From Lacticaseibacillus jixianensis (GTDB lineage: Bacteria; Bacillota; Bacilli; Lactobacillales; Lactobacillaceae), in assembly GCF_003946485.1 (NCBI RefSeq), contig NZ_RHOJ01000003.1, positions 62,001-126,000 on the forward strand: 64,000 nucleotides of DNA, in the 5' to 3' direction. The notes under the pieces were generated by a model. It ran no database searches and had not been told where the DNA came from. It worked only from the letters and a program-made list of their open reading frames with translations. Below, in pieces: positions 44,105 through 52,952 of the stretch; position 1 is the first letter of the stretch; every line of letters begins with the position of its first letter. The translations under genes and the position numbers were made by a program.

Positions 44105-45706
44105 ATGAGTGAAACGCAAGAATTTTGCCCCAACTGCGGGGCTAAAGTCTCGCCGAATGACCTCTTTTGTCCGGTTTGCGGGGCAAAGCTGCAGGCCGAG
44201 CAGGCAGCGTCTGCCAGCGGTGAGACCCAGCAGGCGGCAGGGGCGGTGCCACCGGCGTCTTCCGCCGCCGATCGCGCATCTTCCGCCGGCGCTCCTGGTG
44301 CTGCGGGGCAAGCGAGCCCGCAGCCTGGCCCTCAGCAGACGGTGCCGCCGTCTACCACGCCGCCGCAGCCCACGCCGATGCGGCGGCAGCCGGCGCGACC
44401 GATGAAGAAGAAAACCAAGGGGCTGATCGCGCTGGCGGCGGTCTTGGTGGTCGCGCTGGGGGCGGGCTATTTTGCCCTCAAGAATTACTACGCCCCGGGC
44501 AAGCAGATGACGCGCATCTTCACGGCGGTCCGCAAAGGGGATGCCGGGCAACTGAGCAAGGTCGTCGTGGCCAGCGACCCGACGGTCAAGGTCAGCGAGG
44601 CCAGCGTCAAGCCGCTGGCGGCCTACTTCAAGGCCAATCCGCACCAAGCCGACCAGTTCGTGGACGAGCTGCGTTACCAGAGCCGCACCGCGTTTGGCCA
44701 CTTCAGCCTTGAGCAGTCCGGCAAGTACTGGTTGCTTTTTCCTAAGTACGCGCTGACCACTGACGAACGGTTGGGGCTGCAATTGACGGCCTCCCGCAGT
44801 GGGGTGACGATCAAGCAGGGCAGCAAGACGGTCCTGAAGACGACCAGCGCACGCAGCGAGAAGACGTTGACGGGACTGCTGCCGGGCCGCTACCAGTTCA
44901 GCGGCAGCACCAAGCTGAACGGCAAGGCGCTTAAGGCCAAACAAACGGTCAACATTGGGGATGACAACGGGACGACGACGGTTCCCTTTAACTTTGTTTC
45001 CCTGACGCTTAACGTGACGAGTCAGCTGGACGGCGGCACCCTGTACGACACGAATGGCGCTAAGCTCGGGACCATCAAAGACGGCAAGCTGAAGGTGGGT
45101 CCGCTGGGCTACATGGCCGGCACTAAGTTCTACGTCGAAAAGAAGTTCGATGACGGCGCCGTCCGCTCCCGGCAGTACGATCCGGCTGACCACTTCGTCG
45201 ATTCAGATCTGACCTGGCACGCGAAAACGAGCCTTTCGGCCAAGGACGCGCTGTCCAAGGACGACGCCAAGAACGTCCTGAGCAACATCATCTACAATAT
45301 GTACAACGGCTACAGTTCCGGCACGTTCGAAGACACCGACGACTTTTCAGGCAACGTTGACAAGAACACGGCCTATCAGTTCTTCAAGGGTGTGGCTGAC
45401 CAGTACGCCAAGCGCGATGACGTCCTGTCCGTCGACTGGACTGCCAATGTGCGGTCGGTGACCCAGACGGGCGTCAGCACTTGGGCGGTCAACTACGACC
45501 TGATCTATAAAGTTGTGTACACCGACGAGCGAGACGATCGCACCCAGGTCTTTAATGACACGGGAACGATGGTCGAAAGCGATGGCCAGTTCAAGATGGC
45601 CGGCACCGCGGGGAAGTTCAGCCCGGTTTACGACAATAATGCCAACGAAAACAAGGCGGCAGTCGGCGATCCTAGTCGCGCTGACAGCGATGATGGTGAG
45701 TACTGA
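44105..45706 (+). CDS. TcaA/YvbJ-like zinc-ribbon membrane protein
   Basis: A 533-residue protein. Zinc ribbon FCPNCGAKVSPNDLFCPVCG at the N-terminus, a Pro/Ala/Gln-rich linker to about residue 95, one transmembrane helix (LIALAAVLVVALGAGYFAL, about 103-121), then a large outside part. The latter shows repeated beta-rich modules (GVTIKQGSKTVLKTT… and KLGTIKDGKLKVGPLG) and a C-terminal NTF2-like domain (about 400-515). This is the layout of staphylococcal TcaA and Bacillus YvbJ, linked to cell-envelope stress and glycopeptide response; that role is inferred. It ends with an acidic tail. Confidence 0.75.
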   Translation: MSETQEFCPNCGAKVSPNDLFCPVCGAKLQAEQAASASGETQQAAGAVPPASSAADRASSAGAPGAAGQASPQPGPQQTVPPSTTPPQPTPMRRQPARPMKKKTKGLIALAAVLVVALGAGYFALKNYYAPGKQMTRIFTAVRKGDAGQLSKVVVASDPTVKVSEASVKPLAAYFKANPHQADQFVDELRYQSRTAFGHFSLEQSGKYWLLFPKYALTTDERLGLQLTASRSGVTIKQGSKTVLKTTSARSEKTLTGLLPGRYQFSGSTKLNGKALKAKQTVNIGDDNGTTTVPFNFVSLTLNVTSQLDGGTLYDTNGAKLGTIKDGKLKVGPLGYMAGTKFYVEKKFDDGAVRSRQYDPADHFVDSDLTWHAKTSLSAKDALSKDDAKNVLSNIIYNMYNGYSSGTFEDTDDFSGNVDKNTAYQFFKGVADQYAKRDDVLSVDWTANVRSVTQTGVSTWAVNYDLIYKVVYTDERDDRTQVFNDTGTMVESDGQFKMAGTAGKFSPVYDNNANENKAAVGDPSRADSDDGEY

Positions 45707-45775
45707 GTGCAGTCGCGAGGTGCTTGGTAAAGTTAGCGGTGTGGGCGTTATCCGCGTCGGCTCAAGCAATTGGTT

Positions 45776-45807
45776 AATGCCCGTCTTTAAGTAGGCGGGC
45801 ATTTTTT
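45776..45807 (+). terminator. Terminator after the zinc-ribbon operon
   Basis: AATGCCCGTC pairs with GGCGGGCATT, then further T. Confidence 0.85.
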
Positions 45808-45909
45808 CTGTGAACAGGCGATTTGCTGGCCGCTTTTTCGTTTTGGGAGGGGCAATCGTCCAGAAGAAAGCCTGTCATGACAGGATGAAAAAGGTTCACT
45901 GCAATTTAG

Positions 45910-45938
45910 TTGACAGCGGTTTCATTTCGCGTTATTCT
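45910..45938 (+). promoter_or_regulatory. Promoter of the unassigned structured RNA
   Basis: Perfect TTGACA, 17-nt spacer, TATTCT. Transcription should begin near 45945. Confidence 0.75.
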
Positions 45939-45944
45939 GTTTGC

Positions 45945-46327
45945 GGATGATGGGAGGGCGAGGAAGGAACAACCCCGGCAGAGTCACCCGGAAACTGCCT
46001 GACAGTCCAACCCCAGTGATGGGGGAGATCAGGCATGCTGAGCCTTCCGATCGGTTTGGCGACGAAGACCATGTGAATAGCATGGGGTCCTTTCAGGACG
46101 CATGACAGGACGCTACTACCACTCCTAACTGAATACAGCGACCCTTGGCGGCAACGACAAGGCGGTAGTAGGCCCGGGCAACCGGGAAAGATAAATCCCC
46201 CGGGGGCAACCCCGAGGGTCGGGACACCATTTCGCAAGGGATGGTGTCCTTAGTGTGCGTTCGATCCCCGCGCCTCGCGCCCCGGCTAACTTTCTTGGTA
46301 ATTTCAGGAAAATTGGCCGGGGTTTTC
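45945..46327 (+). ncRNA. Free-standing structured RNA of about 380 nt, family not assigned
   Basis: No open frame fits, yet the stretch is GC-rich and densely paired, with its own promoter and terminator. Pairs read by eye: closing helix GGGCGAGG/CCTCGC(G)CC (45956-45963 with 46273-46281); GGCAG/CTGCC; GCCTGA/TCAGGC around CCCCA-GTGA-TGGGG; CCATG/CATGG; GTCC/GGAC; CTACTACC/GGTAGTAG (46113-46171) enclosing CCTTG/CAAGG; CCCGG-GCAA-CCGGG; CGGGG-GCAA-CCCCG; GGACACCAT/ATGGTGTCC (46222-46249). Three loops are GNRA tetraloops, typical of RNAs with tertiary contacts. RNase P RNA motifs and a tmRNA tRNA-like end were sought and not found. Confidence 0.7.
46280..46327 (+). terminator. Terminator of the structured RNA
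   Basis: CCCCGGCTAA pairs with TTGGCCGGGG (10 bp, one G-T), then TTTT and a pyrimidine-rich tail. Confidence 0.8.
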
Positions 46328-46344
46328 CTTTCTTTGGCGCCAGT

Positions 46345-46372
46345 TTGGCAAATCGCTATTAAATGTTAGAAT
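46345..46372 (+). promoter_or_regulatory. tsaB promoter
   Basis: TTGGCA, 16-nt spacer, TAGAAT, about 30 nt before the tsaB ATG. Confidence 0.55.
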
Positions 46373-46401
46373 AAAGACCGATTAGAAACGGGGGTAACGC
46401 A

Positions 46402-47124
46402 ATGAAGATCCTTGCGATGGATACGTCCAACCAGGCGATGAGCGTCGCGGTGATGGTGGATGGCCAGTTGCTGGCAGAATCGACTTTGAACCGTAAAAAG
46501 ACGCACAGCGAGCAGCTCCTGCCGACCATTGACCGCCTAATGACCCTGAGTGGACTTGAACCGACGGCGCTCGATCGCGTGGTCGTTGCGGATGGCCCAG
46601 GTTCTTATACGGGTTTGCGAATCGCGGTGACGACCGCCAAGACCTTGGCCGACACGTTACAGCTCGAGCTGGTCGGCGTTTCGAGCCTGGCGGTGTTGGC
46701 GGCCGGCGCGGTGGCCACGACGAACCTGATCGTGCCATTAATGGATGCGCGCCGCCAGAACGTGTTCGCGGGGGTCTACCAGTGGTTGAACGGGGAATTG
46801 GTCAACGTCGTGGCGGATCGTCACCTGCCGCTCGCGCAGCTGCTGGCGGAACTGCGGCTGCTTCACCAGCCGAGCACCTTTGTCGGCAGCGACGTGGCGC
46901 AGTTTGCGGACCAGATCAAGGCGCGGCTGGGCGCCTCGGCCCATTTTGGCGATGCGATGACGAACCTGCCACGGGCTGGCCGGTTAGCGATGCTAGGCGC
47001 AACCAAGGCACCAGCGGACATTACCAGCTTTGTGCCGCGCTACCTGCGCTTAACGGAAGCGGAGACGAATTGGCTCAAGACGCACGATGATAAGGGGCAC
47101 GCACCTTATGTTCAGAAAGTTTAA
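46402..47124 (+). CDS. tsaB: tRNA t6A37 biosynthesis protein TsaB
   Basis: A 240-residue ASKHA-fold protein: MKILAMDTSNQAMSVAV, the DGPGSYTGLRIAVTTAKTLA signature and LIVPLMDARRQNVFAGVY. TsaB is the non-catalytic partner of TsaD in the threonylcarbamoyl-adenosine complex for tRNAs reading ANN codons. First of the tsaB–rimI–tsaD operon; overlaps rimI by 17 nt. Confidence 0.94.
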   Translation: MKILAMDTSNQAMSVAVMVDGQLLAESTLNRKKTHSEQLLPTIDRLMTLSGLEPTALDRVVVADGPGSYTGLRIAVTTAKTLADTLQLELVGVSSLAVLAAGAVATTNLIVPLMDARRQNVFAGVYQWLNGELVNVVADRHLPLAQLLAELRLLHQPSTFVGSDVAQFADQIKARLGASAHFGDAMTNLPRAGRLAMLGATKAPADITSFVPRYLRLTEAETNWLKTHDDKGHAPYVQKV

Positions 47125-47641
47125 ACAGTGGCTGGACAACGAACCGCCAGAGGCGCTCGCGTTTCCGCCGCAGACCCTGCGGATCGGAGACCAGGGGTTT
47201 CAGCTGCGCCGCATGCACAACGACGACATCGATGCGGCACTTGACTTGGAAAAGGCAATCTACCACGACACGCCGTGGGATCGGCTCGCGTTTTTGTCTG
47301 AGCTGCGCAAGACTCAGCGGTCGCTGTATTTAGTGTTGTTTGCCGAGGCGCAAATGGTGGCCTTCATCGGGTGCTGGTTCGGCAAAGACGAGGCGCACAT
47401 CACCAACATTGCGGTGACGCCGGCGTATCAGGGGCGCGGGATTGGCGAGGCATTGATGAAGCTGATGATTGCCAAGGCGGAGGACCTAGGGCCGCGTGAG
47501 ATCACCTTGGAGGTGCGGACGGACAACTTGGTCGCTCAGCATCTGTACCACAAGCTGGGCTTTCAGGACGGTGAGATCCGCCGCGGGTACTACGTCAGCA
47601 CGCACGGCGACGCAATGGATATGCGGAAGTCCTTGGTATAG
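47108..47641 (+). CDS. rimI: Ribosomal-protein-alanine N-acetyltransferase RimI
   Basis: A 177-residue GNAT acetyltransferase. The acetyl-CoA loop is ITNIAVTPAYQGRGIGEALM, with ITLEVRTDNLVAQHLYHKLG following, the RimI-type C-terminal pattern. RimI acetylates the N-terminus of S18 in E. coli; the target here is inferred. Start chosen at ATG 47108 with AAGGGG 10 nt upstream; ATG 47087 also lies in frame without a ribosome-binding site. Somewhat longer than E. coli RimI because of about 30 extra N-terminal residues. Confidence 0.9.
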   Translation: MFRKFKQWLDNEPPEALAFPPQTLRIGDQGFQLRRMHNDDIDAALDLEKAIYHDTPWDRLAFLSELRKTQRSLYLVLFAEAQMVAFIGCWFGKDEAHITNIAVTPAYQGRGIGEALMKLMIAKAEDLGPREITLEVRTDNLVAQHLYHKLGFQDGEIRRGYYVSTHGDAMDMRKSLV

Positions 47642-47653
47642 AAAGGAACAATC

Positions 47654-48676
47654 ATGAGTAAGCGCGAATTGATCCTCGCTTTTGAAAGCAGCTGCGATGA
47701 AACGTCGGTGGCGGTGATCGAGGACGGAACGAAAATCTTAAGCAACATCGTGGCGACGCAGATCAACTCGCACAAGCGCTTTGGCGGCGTGGTGCCTGAG
47801 GTCGCAAGTCGCCACCACGTCGAGCAGATCACCGATTGCATCGACCTGGCACTGAGTCAGGCTGCGGTGGGGTACCCGGATTTGACCGCCGTGGCGGTGA
47901 CCTATGGCCCGGGGCTGGTCGGCTCCTTGCTGATCGGCGTGACGGCCGCCAAAACGGTGGCTTACGCGCACCACCTGCCGCTGATCCCAGTGAACCACAT
48001 GGCGGGTCATATCTACGCGGCCCGGTTCGTCAAGCCGCTGAACTACCCGCTGCTGGCGCTGATGGTGTCCGGTGGCCACACCGAGCTGGTCATGGTGACC
48101 GGCCCTGGTGAGTTCAGCATTATCGGCGAGACCCGCGACGATGCCGCCGGCGAGGCCTACGACAAGATTGGCCGCGTCCTTGGGATCACCTACCCGGCCG
48201 GCAAGGAAGTCGACCGGTTGGCCCACCTGGGCCAGGACACGTTCCATTTTCCGCGCGCGATGGACGGCGAAGATAATCTTGATTTCTCGTTCAGCGGGCT
48301 GAAGTCGGCCTTCATCAACACGGTGCACCATGCGGATCAGCTCGGCCAGACGCTGAGCCATGAGGACTTAGCTGCTAGTTTTCAGGCCGCGGTGGTGGAC
48401 GTTTTGGTCGATAAAACCGTGCAGGCGCTCAGGCAGCACCCAGTGGATCAGCTGGTCGTGGCCGGCGGCGTTGCGGCCAACTTGGGGCTGCGCGAGGCAA
48501 TGATCGCCCGGCTGGCGAAGGAATTTCCGGCCATCGATGTCATCATTCCGCCGGTCAAACTCACCGGCGACAATGCGGCGATGATCGGGGCGGCCGCCCA
48601 CATCGAGCTGGCCAAGCAGCACTTCGCGGGCGAAACGCTCAACGCGGTGCCGAACCTGAACTTTCAGCACGCCTGA
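47654..48676 (+). CDS. tsaD: tRNA N6-adenosine threonylcarbamoyltransferase TsaD
   Basis: A 340-residue Kae1/TsaD enzyme. [16 protein letters not shown] at the N-terminus, metal-binding HxxxH in [10 protein letters not shown], and nucleotide-binding [10 protein letters not shown] and [12 protein letters not shown]. It transfers threonylcarbamoyl to A37 of tRNA. GAAAGGAAC precedes ATG 47654, 12 nt after rimI. Confidence 0.97.
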   Translation: MSKRELILAFESSCDETSVAVIEDGTKILSNIVATQINSHKRFGGVVPEVASRHHVEQITDCIDLALSQAAVGYPDLTAVAVTYGPGLVGSLLIGVTAAKTVAYAHHLPLIPVNHMAGHIYAARFVKPLNYPLLALMVSGGHTELVMVTGPGEFSIIGETRDDAAGEAYDKIGRVLGITYPAGKEVDRLAHLGQDTFHFPRAMDGEDNLDFSFSGLKSAFINTVHHADQLGQTLSHEDLAASFQAAVVDVLVDKTVQALRQHPVDQLVVAGGVAANLGLREAMIARLAKEFPAIDVIIPPVKLTGDNAAMIGAAAHIELAKQHFAGETLNAVPNLNFQHA

Positions 48677-48684
48677 TGCGACCT

Positions 48685-48716
48685 AAAAAATCCAAGCCAG
48701 CTGGCTTGGATTTTTT
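48685..48716. terminator. Bidirectional terminator between tsaD and the ABC-F gene
   Basis: A perfect 32-nt palindrome (AAAAAATCCAAGCCAG and complement) with six A and six T at its ends. Confidence 0.9.
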
Positions 48717-48722
48717 GGTGGG

Positions 48723-50672
48723 TCAACCTTCATCTTGCATTTCTTCCAGCTTCAGGCTGGCTTCCTCCCAGGCGTCTTCGGCTTGCTGGGACTGCTGCTG
48801 GTTTTCGTCCAGCTGCGCCTGCAGCTTTTGCATGCGGACGTAATCGCTCAGCGCGTCCGGCGCCGCCATGGCGGTTTGAATCTGCTCGGCGGCCTTGGCG
48901 AGGTCGTCGATCTGCTGCTCGAGTTTGGCCACTTCGCGCTGGACCTTGCGCAGGTCGCGCTGGTTCTGTTTGCTTTCCTGATAGTCGACCGCGGCAGCGT
49001 TGGCCGGTTTGGCAGCGGGCTGCTGACCGGCGGCCTCCGCCTTCGCCGCCTCGACCTCTGCCAGCTTCTCCTGGTAGTAGTCCCAGTTCCCCAGGTACAG
49101 GTCGGAGCCGGTCGGCGTGATGGCCACAATGCTGGTGGCCAGCTCGTTGATGAAGTACCGGTCGTGCGAGACGAACAGGACCGTGCCGTCAAAGTCGGCC
49201 AGCGCGTCCTCGAGCACCTCCTTGGAGTTGATGTCCAAGTGGTTGGTCGGCTCGTCGAGGATCAGGAAATTGTCGTGGCGCAGTGCCAGCTTGGTGAGCT
49301 CTAGCCGGGCTTTTTGCCCGCCGGAGAGATCGCCGACCCGCTTTTCGATGTCACCGGCGTCAAACAGGAAGGCGGCCAGCGCCGAGCGCACGCTTTGCTC
49401 GGTCATGGTCGGGTGGTCGTCCCAGATCTCGTTGATCACGGTTTTGTCCCAGTGCAGCTGGTGCTGATCCTGATCGTAGTAGCCGGTCTCGACGTTGGTG
49501 CCAAACCGCGCTGTGCCGGCGAGAAACGGGATCTGGCCGAGTATGCTTTTTAGCAGGGTGGACTTGCCGACACCATTGGGGCCGATCACGGCGATGCGGT
49601 CGTGCTTGTTGACCTGAAAGTCGATGGGGCCGGCCATGGGCGCTGCTGGTTCGTAGCCAATGGTCGCACCGCGCACCTTGAGGACTTCATTGCCGCTGGT
49701 CTTTTCGGCGGCGAAGTGGAAGTGGACCTTCTTCTCGGCCCCGCTTGGCCGCGGCAGACGCACCATTTTCTCCAGCTGCTTGCGCCGCGCCTGAGCCTGT
49801 TTGGTCGAGGAGGCGCGGACGATGTTCTTGTCCACGAAGTCCTGCAGCTTGGCGATCTCCTCTTGCTGCTTGTTGTACGCCTTCCAGGCCAGGGCGTTGT
49901 TTTCCGCCTTGCGCTTGAGGTAACCAGAGTAATTCGTGGTGTAATGCACGGCCATCGAGGGGGTCAGTTCGTAGATCTCGGACACCACGTGGTCAAGGAA
50001 GTACTGGTCGTGGCTAACCGTCAGGATCGCACCGGCGTAACCCTTGAGGTAGCCTTCCAGCCAGCCCAGCGTATCGATGTCCAGGTGGTTGGTCGGCTCG
50101 TCGAGGATCAGCAGGTCGTGTTTTTCCAGCAGCAGCTTGGCCAGCGCCAGGCGGGCACGCTCGCCGCCGGAAAGGGTAGCGACCTTCATGTCCCAGGTGT
50201 CTTCGGGAAAGTTGAAGCCGTGCAAAATGCCGCGGATCTCTGCGCGGTAGCCGTAGCCGTTTTGGGCCTGGAAATCATGCTGCAGCTGATCGTATTGCTT
50301 CATCGTCTGGTCGAAGGCGGCTTGGTCCTGAGCAAGGCTGGGCTCGGCGATTTTCGCCTCAAGCGCGTGCATCCGGTCCTCCATCGCGATCAGCGGGGCA
50401 AACACGGTGAGCAGCTCGGCGAAAATCCCGCGCTCGGAATCCAGGCCGGAGTCCTGCGCCTGGTAGCCGATGGAGATGTCGTGAGCCAGTGTCACCTGGC
50501 CGGCGTCTGGTGGGTTGAGGCCGGCAAGGATCTCCAGCAGGGTGGTTTTGCCGATCCCGTTGGGGCCAACTAGGCCAATGCGCGAGCCGGTTTGAACTTC
50601 TAAATTGATGCCCGTGAACAGGTCCGTGCCGTTGAACGTGCGGCCGACCCCTTGGGCTTGCATGATGATCAT
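48723..50672 (-). CDS. ABC-F family ribosome-associated ATPase
   Basis: A 649-residue protein with two ABC domains and no membrane part. Walker A GPNGIGKTTLLEILAG and GPNGVGKSTLLKSILG, signatures LSGGERARLALAKLL and LSGGQKARLELTKLA, Walker B LLILDEPTNHLDI twice. The interdomain linker (YSGYLKRKAENNALAWKAYN…) is the P-site tRNA interaction motif, and a C-terminal coiled coil (about 560-645) is present, as in YdiF/Uup types. These proteins ease stalled ribosomes; antibiotic resistance cannot be claimed. ATG 50672 is preferred (AAGGAG at 10 nt); TTG 50678 is too close. Standard gene between tsaD and rex. Confidence 0.92.
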   Translation of the reverse strand: MIIMQAQGVGRTFNGTDLFTGINLEVQTGSRIGLVGPNGIGKTTLLEILAGLNPPDAGQVTLAHDISIGYQAQDSGLDSERGIFAELLTVFAPLIAMEDRMHALEAKIAEPSLAQDQAAFDQTMKQYDQLQHDFQAQNGYGYRAEIRGILHGFNFPEDTWDMKVATLSGGERARLALAKLLLEKHDLLILDEPTNHLDIDTLGWLEGYLKGYAGAILTVSHDQYFLDHVVSEIYELTPSMAVHYTTNYSGYLKRKAENNALAWKAYNKQQEEIAKLQDFVDKNIVRASSTKQAQARRKQLEKMVRLPRPSGAEKKVHFHFAAEKTSGNEVLKVRGATIGYEPAAPMAGPIDFQVNKHDRIAVIGPNGVGKSTLLKSILGQIPFLAGTARFGTNVETGYYDQDQHQLHWDKTVINEIWDDHPTMTEQSVRSALAAFLFDAGDIEKRVGDLSGGQKARLELTKLALRHDNFLILDEPTNHLDINSKEVLEDALADFDGTVLFVSHDRYFINELATSIVAITPTGSDLYLGNWDYYQEKLAEVEAAKAEAAGQQPAAKPANAAAVDYQESKQNQRDLRKVQREVAKLEQQIDDLAKAAEQIQTAMAAPDALSDYVRMQKLQAQLDENQQQSQQAEDAWEEASLKLEEMQDEG

Positions 50673-50943
50673 GGTCAAATTGCTCCTTACTTCGCGCGCT
50701 GCAGGAAACGGCGGTAAACCTTTGGGGGCGTTTCGGGGTGGACCCGCAGCGCCGCGTTGCCCGAATGGGCGCGAATCGTCTGCTCTCAGTTTAACATAAC
50801 GACTCCTTTCGCTCGTGAAAAATAGTGAGCAAGCAGGGGGATGATGCTTGCTTTCAAGGCTAAAAGCGGTTACTATCGAAACATAAGTATGCCGGGCTTT
50901 TCACAAATTAAGGTCCGGTCAGAACGGAGACGGAGGACGACTG

Positions 50944-51603
50944 ATGGCTGAAACAATGATTCCAAAAGCGACGGCAAAGCGCCTACCCCTGTACTACCGC
51001 TACCTTAATTTCTTGGCGAACTCGGGGACAACCAAGATCAGCTCCACTGAGCTGAGTGAGGCAGTCAAAGTCGACTCGGCGACGATCCGGCGTGATTTTT
51101 CTTACTTCGGCGCGCTGGGTAAGCGAGGGTACGGCTACGACGTGATGGACCTGCTTAAATTTTTCAAGAAGATCCTGAACCAAGACCGGCTGACCAACGT
51201 GGCGCTGGTCGGGGTCGGCAATTTGGGGCACGCGCTGCTCAACTATAACTTCCGCCAGGCGAATAACATTCGCATCTCGGCCGGATTCGACGTGAATCCA
51301 GACATTGCTGGCACCATTCAAAGCGGCGTGCCCATTTACCCGATGAGTGACTTGGCCGATCAACTGCGCCAGCAGCAGATCGAGATCGTCATCCTGACCG
51401 TGCCGACCGACGCGGCCCAGGGGATCACTGACGACCTGGTCAAGGCGGGCATCAAGGGGATCATGAACTTCACGCCGCTACGCATTTCGGTGCCCGGTTA
51501 CGTTCGCGTGCAGAATGTGGATCTCGCGACCGAGCTGCAAACGCTGATCTATTTCCTCGACCACTACGGCCCGACGCTGAAGGATACCGACGAAGACGAA
51601 TAA
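50944..51603 (+). CDS. rex: Redox-sensing transcriptional repressor Rex
   Basis: A 219-residue Rex. N-terminal winged helix: [40 protein letters not shown] and [14 protein letters not shown]-terminal NADH-binding Rossmann fold: [35 protein letters not shown]. It binds DNA at low NADH and derepresses fermentative and redox genes, making it a candidate regulator of the EET locus in this window, though no clear Rex box was found there. ACGGAGACGGAGGACG precedes the ATG. One TTCACAA half-site lies at 50900-50906. Confidence 0.96.
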   Translation: MAETMIPKATAKRLPLYYRYLNFLANSGTTKISSTELSEAVKVDSATIRRDFSYFGALGKRGYGYDVMDLLKFFKKILNQDRLTNVALVGVGNLGHALLNYNFRQANNIRISAGFDVNPDIAGTIQSGVPIYPMSDLADQLRQQQIEIVILTVPTDAAQGITDDLVKAGIKGIMNFTPLRISVPGYVRVQNVDLATELQTLIYFLDHYGPTLKDTDEDE

Positions 51604-51610
51604 CCAGGGG

Positions 51611-51642
51611 ATCCAAGTTTCTTCGCGAAGCTTGGATTTTTT
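51611..51642 (+). terminator. Terminator after rex
   Basis: ATCCAAG pairs with CTTGGAT, with an inner TTC…GAA, then six T. Confidence 0.85.
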
Positions 51643-51643
51643 C

Positions 51644-51678
51644 TTGCACTTTTTAGTGTACCACGTATAATAGTACAC
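51644..51678 (+). promoter_or_regulatory. Promoter and operator of the GntR–ABC operon
   Basis: TTGCAC (51644-51649), 16-nt spacer, TATAAT (51666-51671). The inverted repeat GTGTAC (51656-51661) and GTACAC (51673-51678), spaced by 11 nt, brackets the -10 box, a typical autorepression site for YtrA-type GntR regulators. Confidence 0.65.
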
Positions 51679-51702
51679 GTAGTACAGAAAGGCGGTGCGA
51701 GG

Positions 51703-52071
51703 ATGGATGATCCACGCTACAAAGCACTTGCGTATTATGAGCGCCTGGTTCTCCAGATCAAACAGGACGTGGTTCAGGGCGTTCGCGCCCCCGGGGAGAA
51801 GCTGCCCTCGGTGCGCGACATGGCCAAAGCGGTGCAGCTGAACCCCAACACCGTGGCTAAGGCCTACAAGGTGCTTGAGGCTCAAGGGGTGATCGAAGTA
51901 CGGCCGGGGCTAGGCACGTTTATCGGCCCGCAGACGGCCGCCACGGGCGAGGAGAAACGGCGCGTGCGGCCGGCCTTTGACGCGGCAGTGGTGTCGGCCA
52001 AGGCGGCCGGAGTCACCCACATGGAGCTCGAGTCGTGGTTGAACGCGCATTTTGAGGAGGGACAAGCATGA
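51703..52071 (+). CDS. GntR family transcriptional regulator, YtrA subfamily
   Basis: A 122-residue repressor: winged-helix domain (about residues 10-78) with LPSVRDMAKAVQLNPNTVAKAYKVLEAQGVIEVRPGLGTF, the GntR signature, and a short C-terminal dimer helix instead of a ligand domain, which marks the YtrA group. Its gene overlaps the ABC ATPase start (ATGA) and its promoter carries a palindrome, so it likely represses its own operon until envelope stress or an antibiotic is met. Confidence 0.9.
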   Translation: MDDPRYKALAYYERLVLQIKQDVVQGVRAPGEKLPSVRDMAKAVQLNPNTVAKAYKVLEAQGVIEVRPGLGTFIGPQTAATGEEKRRVRPAFDAAVVSAKAAGVTHMELESWLNAHFEEGQA

Positions 52072-52952
52072 AGCTTACAGCACAACACCTTGCCAAAACA
52101 ATTGCCGGGAAACAGGTGCTGAGCCAGCTCGATTTCACCTGGCAAACCGGCGAGATCGTCGGCCTGGTGGGGCGCAATGGGGCAGGTAAAACGACCCTGA
52201 TGCGGACGCTCGTTGATCAGTACCACGCTGACCATGGCCAGGTGGCCATTGATGGGCGCAATTTAGCCGAGGCGCCGCAAGCACGTCAAAACTTGATCTA
52301 CATCGACCCCACTGAGGTGTTTTTCACGCGGATGAACTTGGCGAAGATCGCGCAATATTATGCTGCGGGGTATCCGCACTTTGATCAAAACCGTTACCGC
52401 AGCCTGCTGGCGGCCAATGATTTGCCGCTAACCAAGCGTTACGGTGAGCTGTCTAAGGGCTACCAGGCCCTGGTGGTGATGGCGCTCAACCTCGCCAGCG
52501 CTGTGCCCTTGATTTTACTGGACGAGCCCTTCGACGGGTTGGACCTGTTTATCCGCGAGACGATCGTGAAGGCGGTGATCGAAGAAGTGGCCGCCGGCGA
52601 GCGCGGGTTTCTGATCGCCTCGCATGACCTTGCCGAGTTGGACGGGCTGGCCGACCGGGTGCTGTTTCTCAAGCGCGGCACGATCAGCAGGGCGGTGGCG
52701 CTGGAGCAGGTGCGCAGTGAGGCGGCCAAGTTGCAACTGGTCTTTGCGACCAATCAGATCCCGGCCGTGGTGCGTGATCGGGGTCAGATCCTGAACATTC
52801 AGGGCCGGGTGATCACCGCGCTTTTCCCTGCGTACACGTCAGTCGTCAAGGCGGCGCTGACGGCTGCCCAGCCGGTGCTGATGGAGGTGCTGCCGCTTTC
52901 GCTCAGTGATCTGTTTAGAAGTGAGTACGCAGGGGAGGTGCGCCATGGTTGA
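52068..52952 (+). CDS. ABC transporter ATP-binding protein (YtrB-like)
   Basis: A 294-residue ATPase. Walker A GLVGRNGAGKTTLM; the signature is atypical, LSKGYQALVVMALNLA instead of LSGGQ, as in related YtrB/YhcH proteins; Walker B LILLDEPFDGLDL and H-loop LIASHDLAEL. The last 70 residues form an accessory domain. Start overlaps the regulator gene, end overlaps the permease by 8 nt. Confidence 0.88.
   Translation: MKLTAQHLAKTIAGKQVLSQLDFTWQTGEIVGLVGRNGAGKTTLMRTLVDQYHADHGQVAIDGRNLAEAPQARQNLIYIDPTEVFFTRMNLAKIAQYYAAGYPHFDQNRYRSLLAANDLPLTKRYGELSKGYQALVVMALNLASAVPLILLDEPFDGLDLFIRETIVKAVIEEVAAGERGFLIASHDLAELDGLADRVLFLKRGTISRAVALEQVRSEAAKLQLVFATNQIPAVVRDRGQILNIQGRVITALFPAYTSVVKAALTAAQPVLMEVLPLSLSDLFRSEYAGEVRHG

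Noticed and set aside
43880-45193. Long open frame (over 400 codons) antisense to the TcaA-like gene; similar ones opposite groEL (56431-57741) and mutL (61538-62650)
   Set aside because: High GC at third positions leaves antisense frames open. The translations are Arg/His/Val-rich with no motifs, and ribosome-binding sites are missing.
45945-46327. RNase P RNA or tmRNA as the identity of the structured RNA
   Set aside because: The size fits, but the universal RNase P segment (GAGGAAAGTCC type) and the paired 3' element are not seen, and there is no tRNA-like acceptor end or tag frame. Left unassigned.
52068-52952. ABC ATPase as a pseudogene because its signature reads LSKGYQ
   Set aside because: The YtrB-type group commonly has a variant signature; Walker A, Walker B and the H-loop are intact and the frame is full length.
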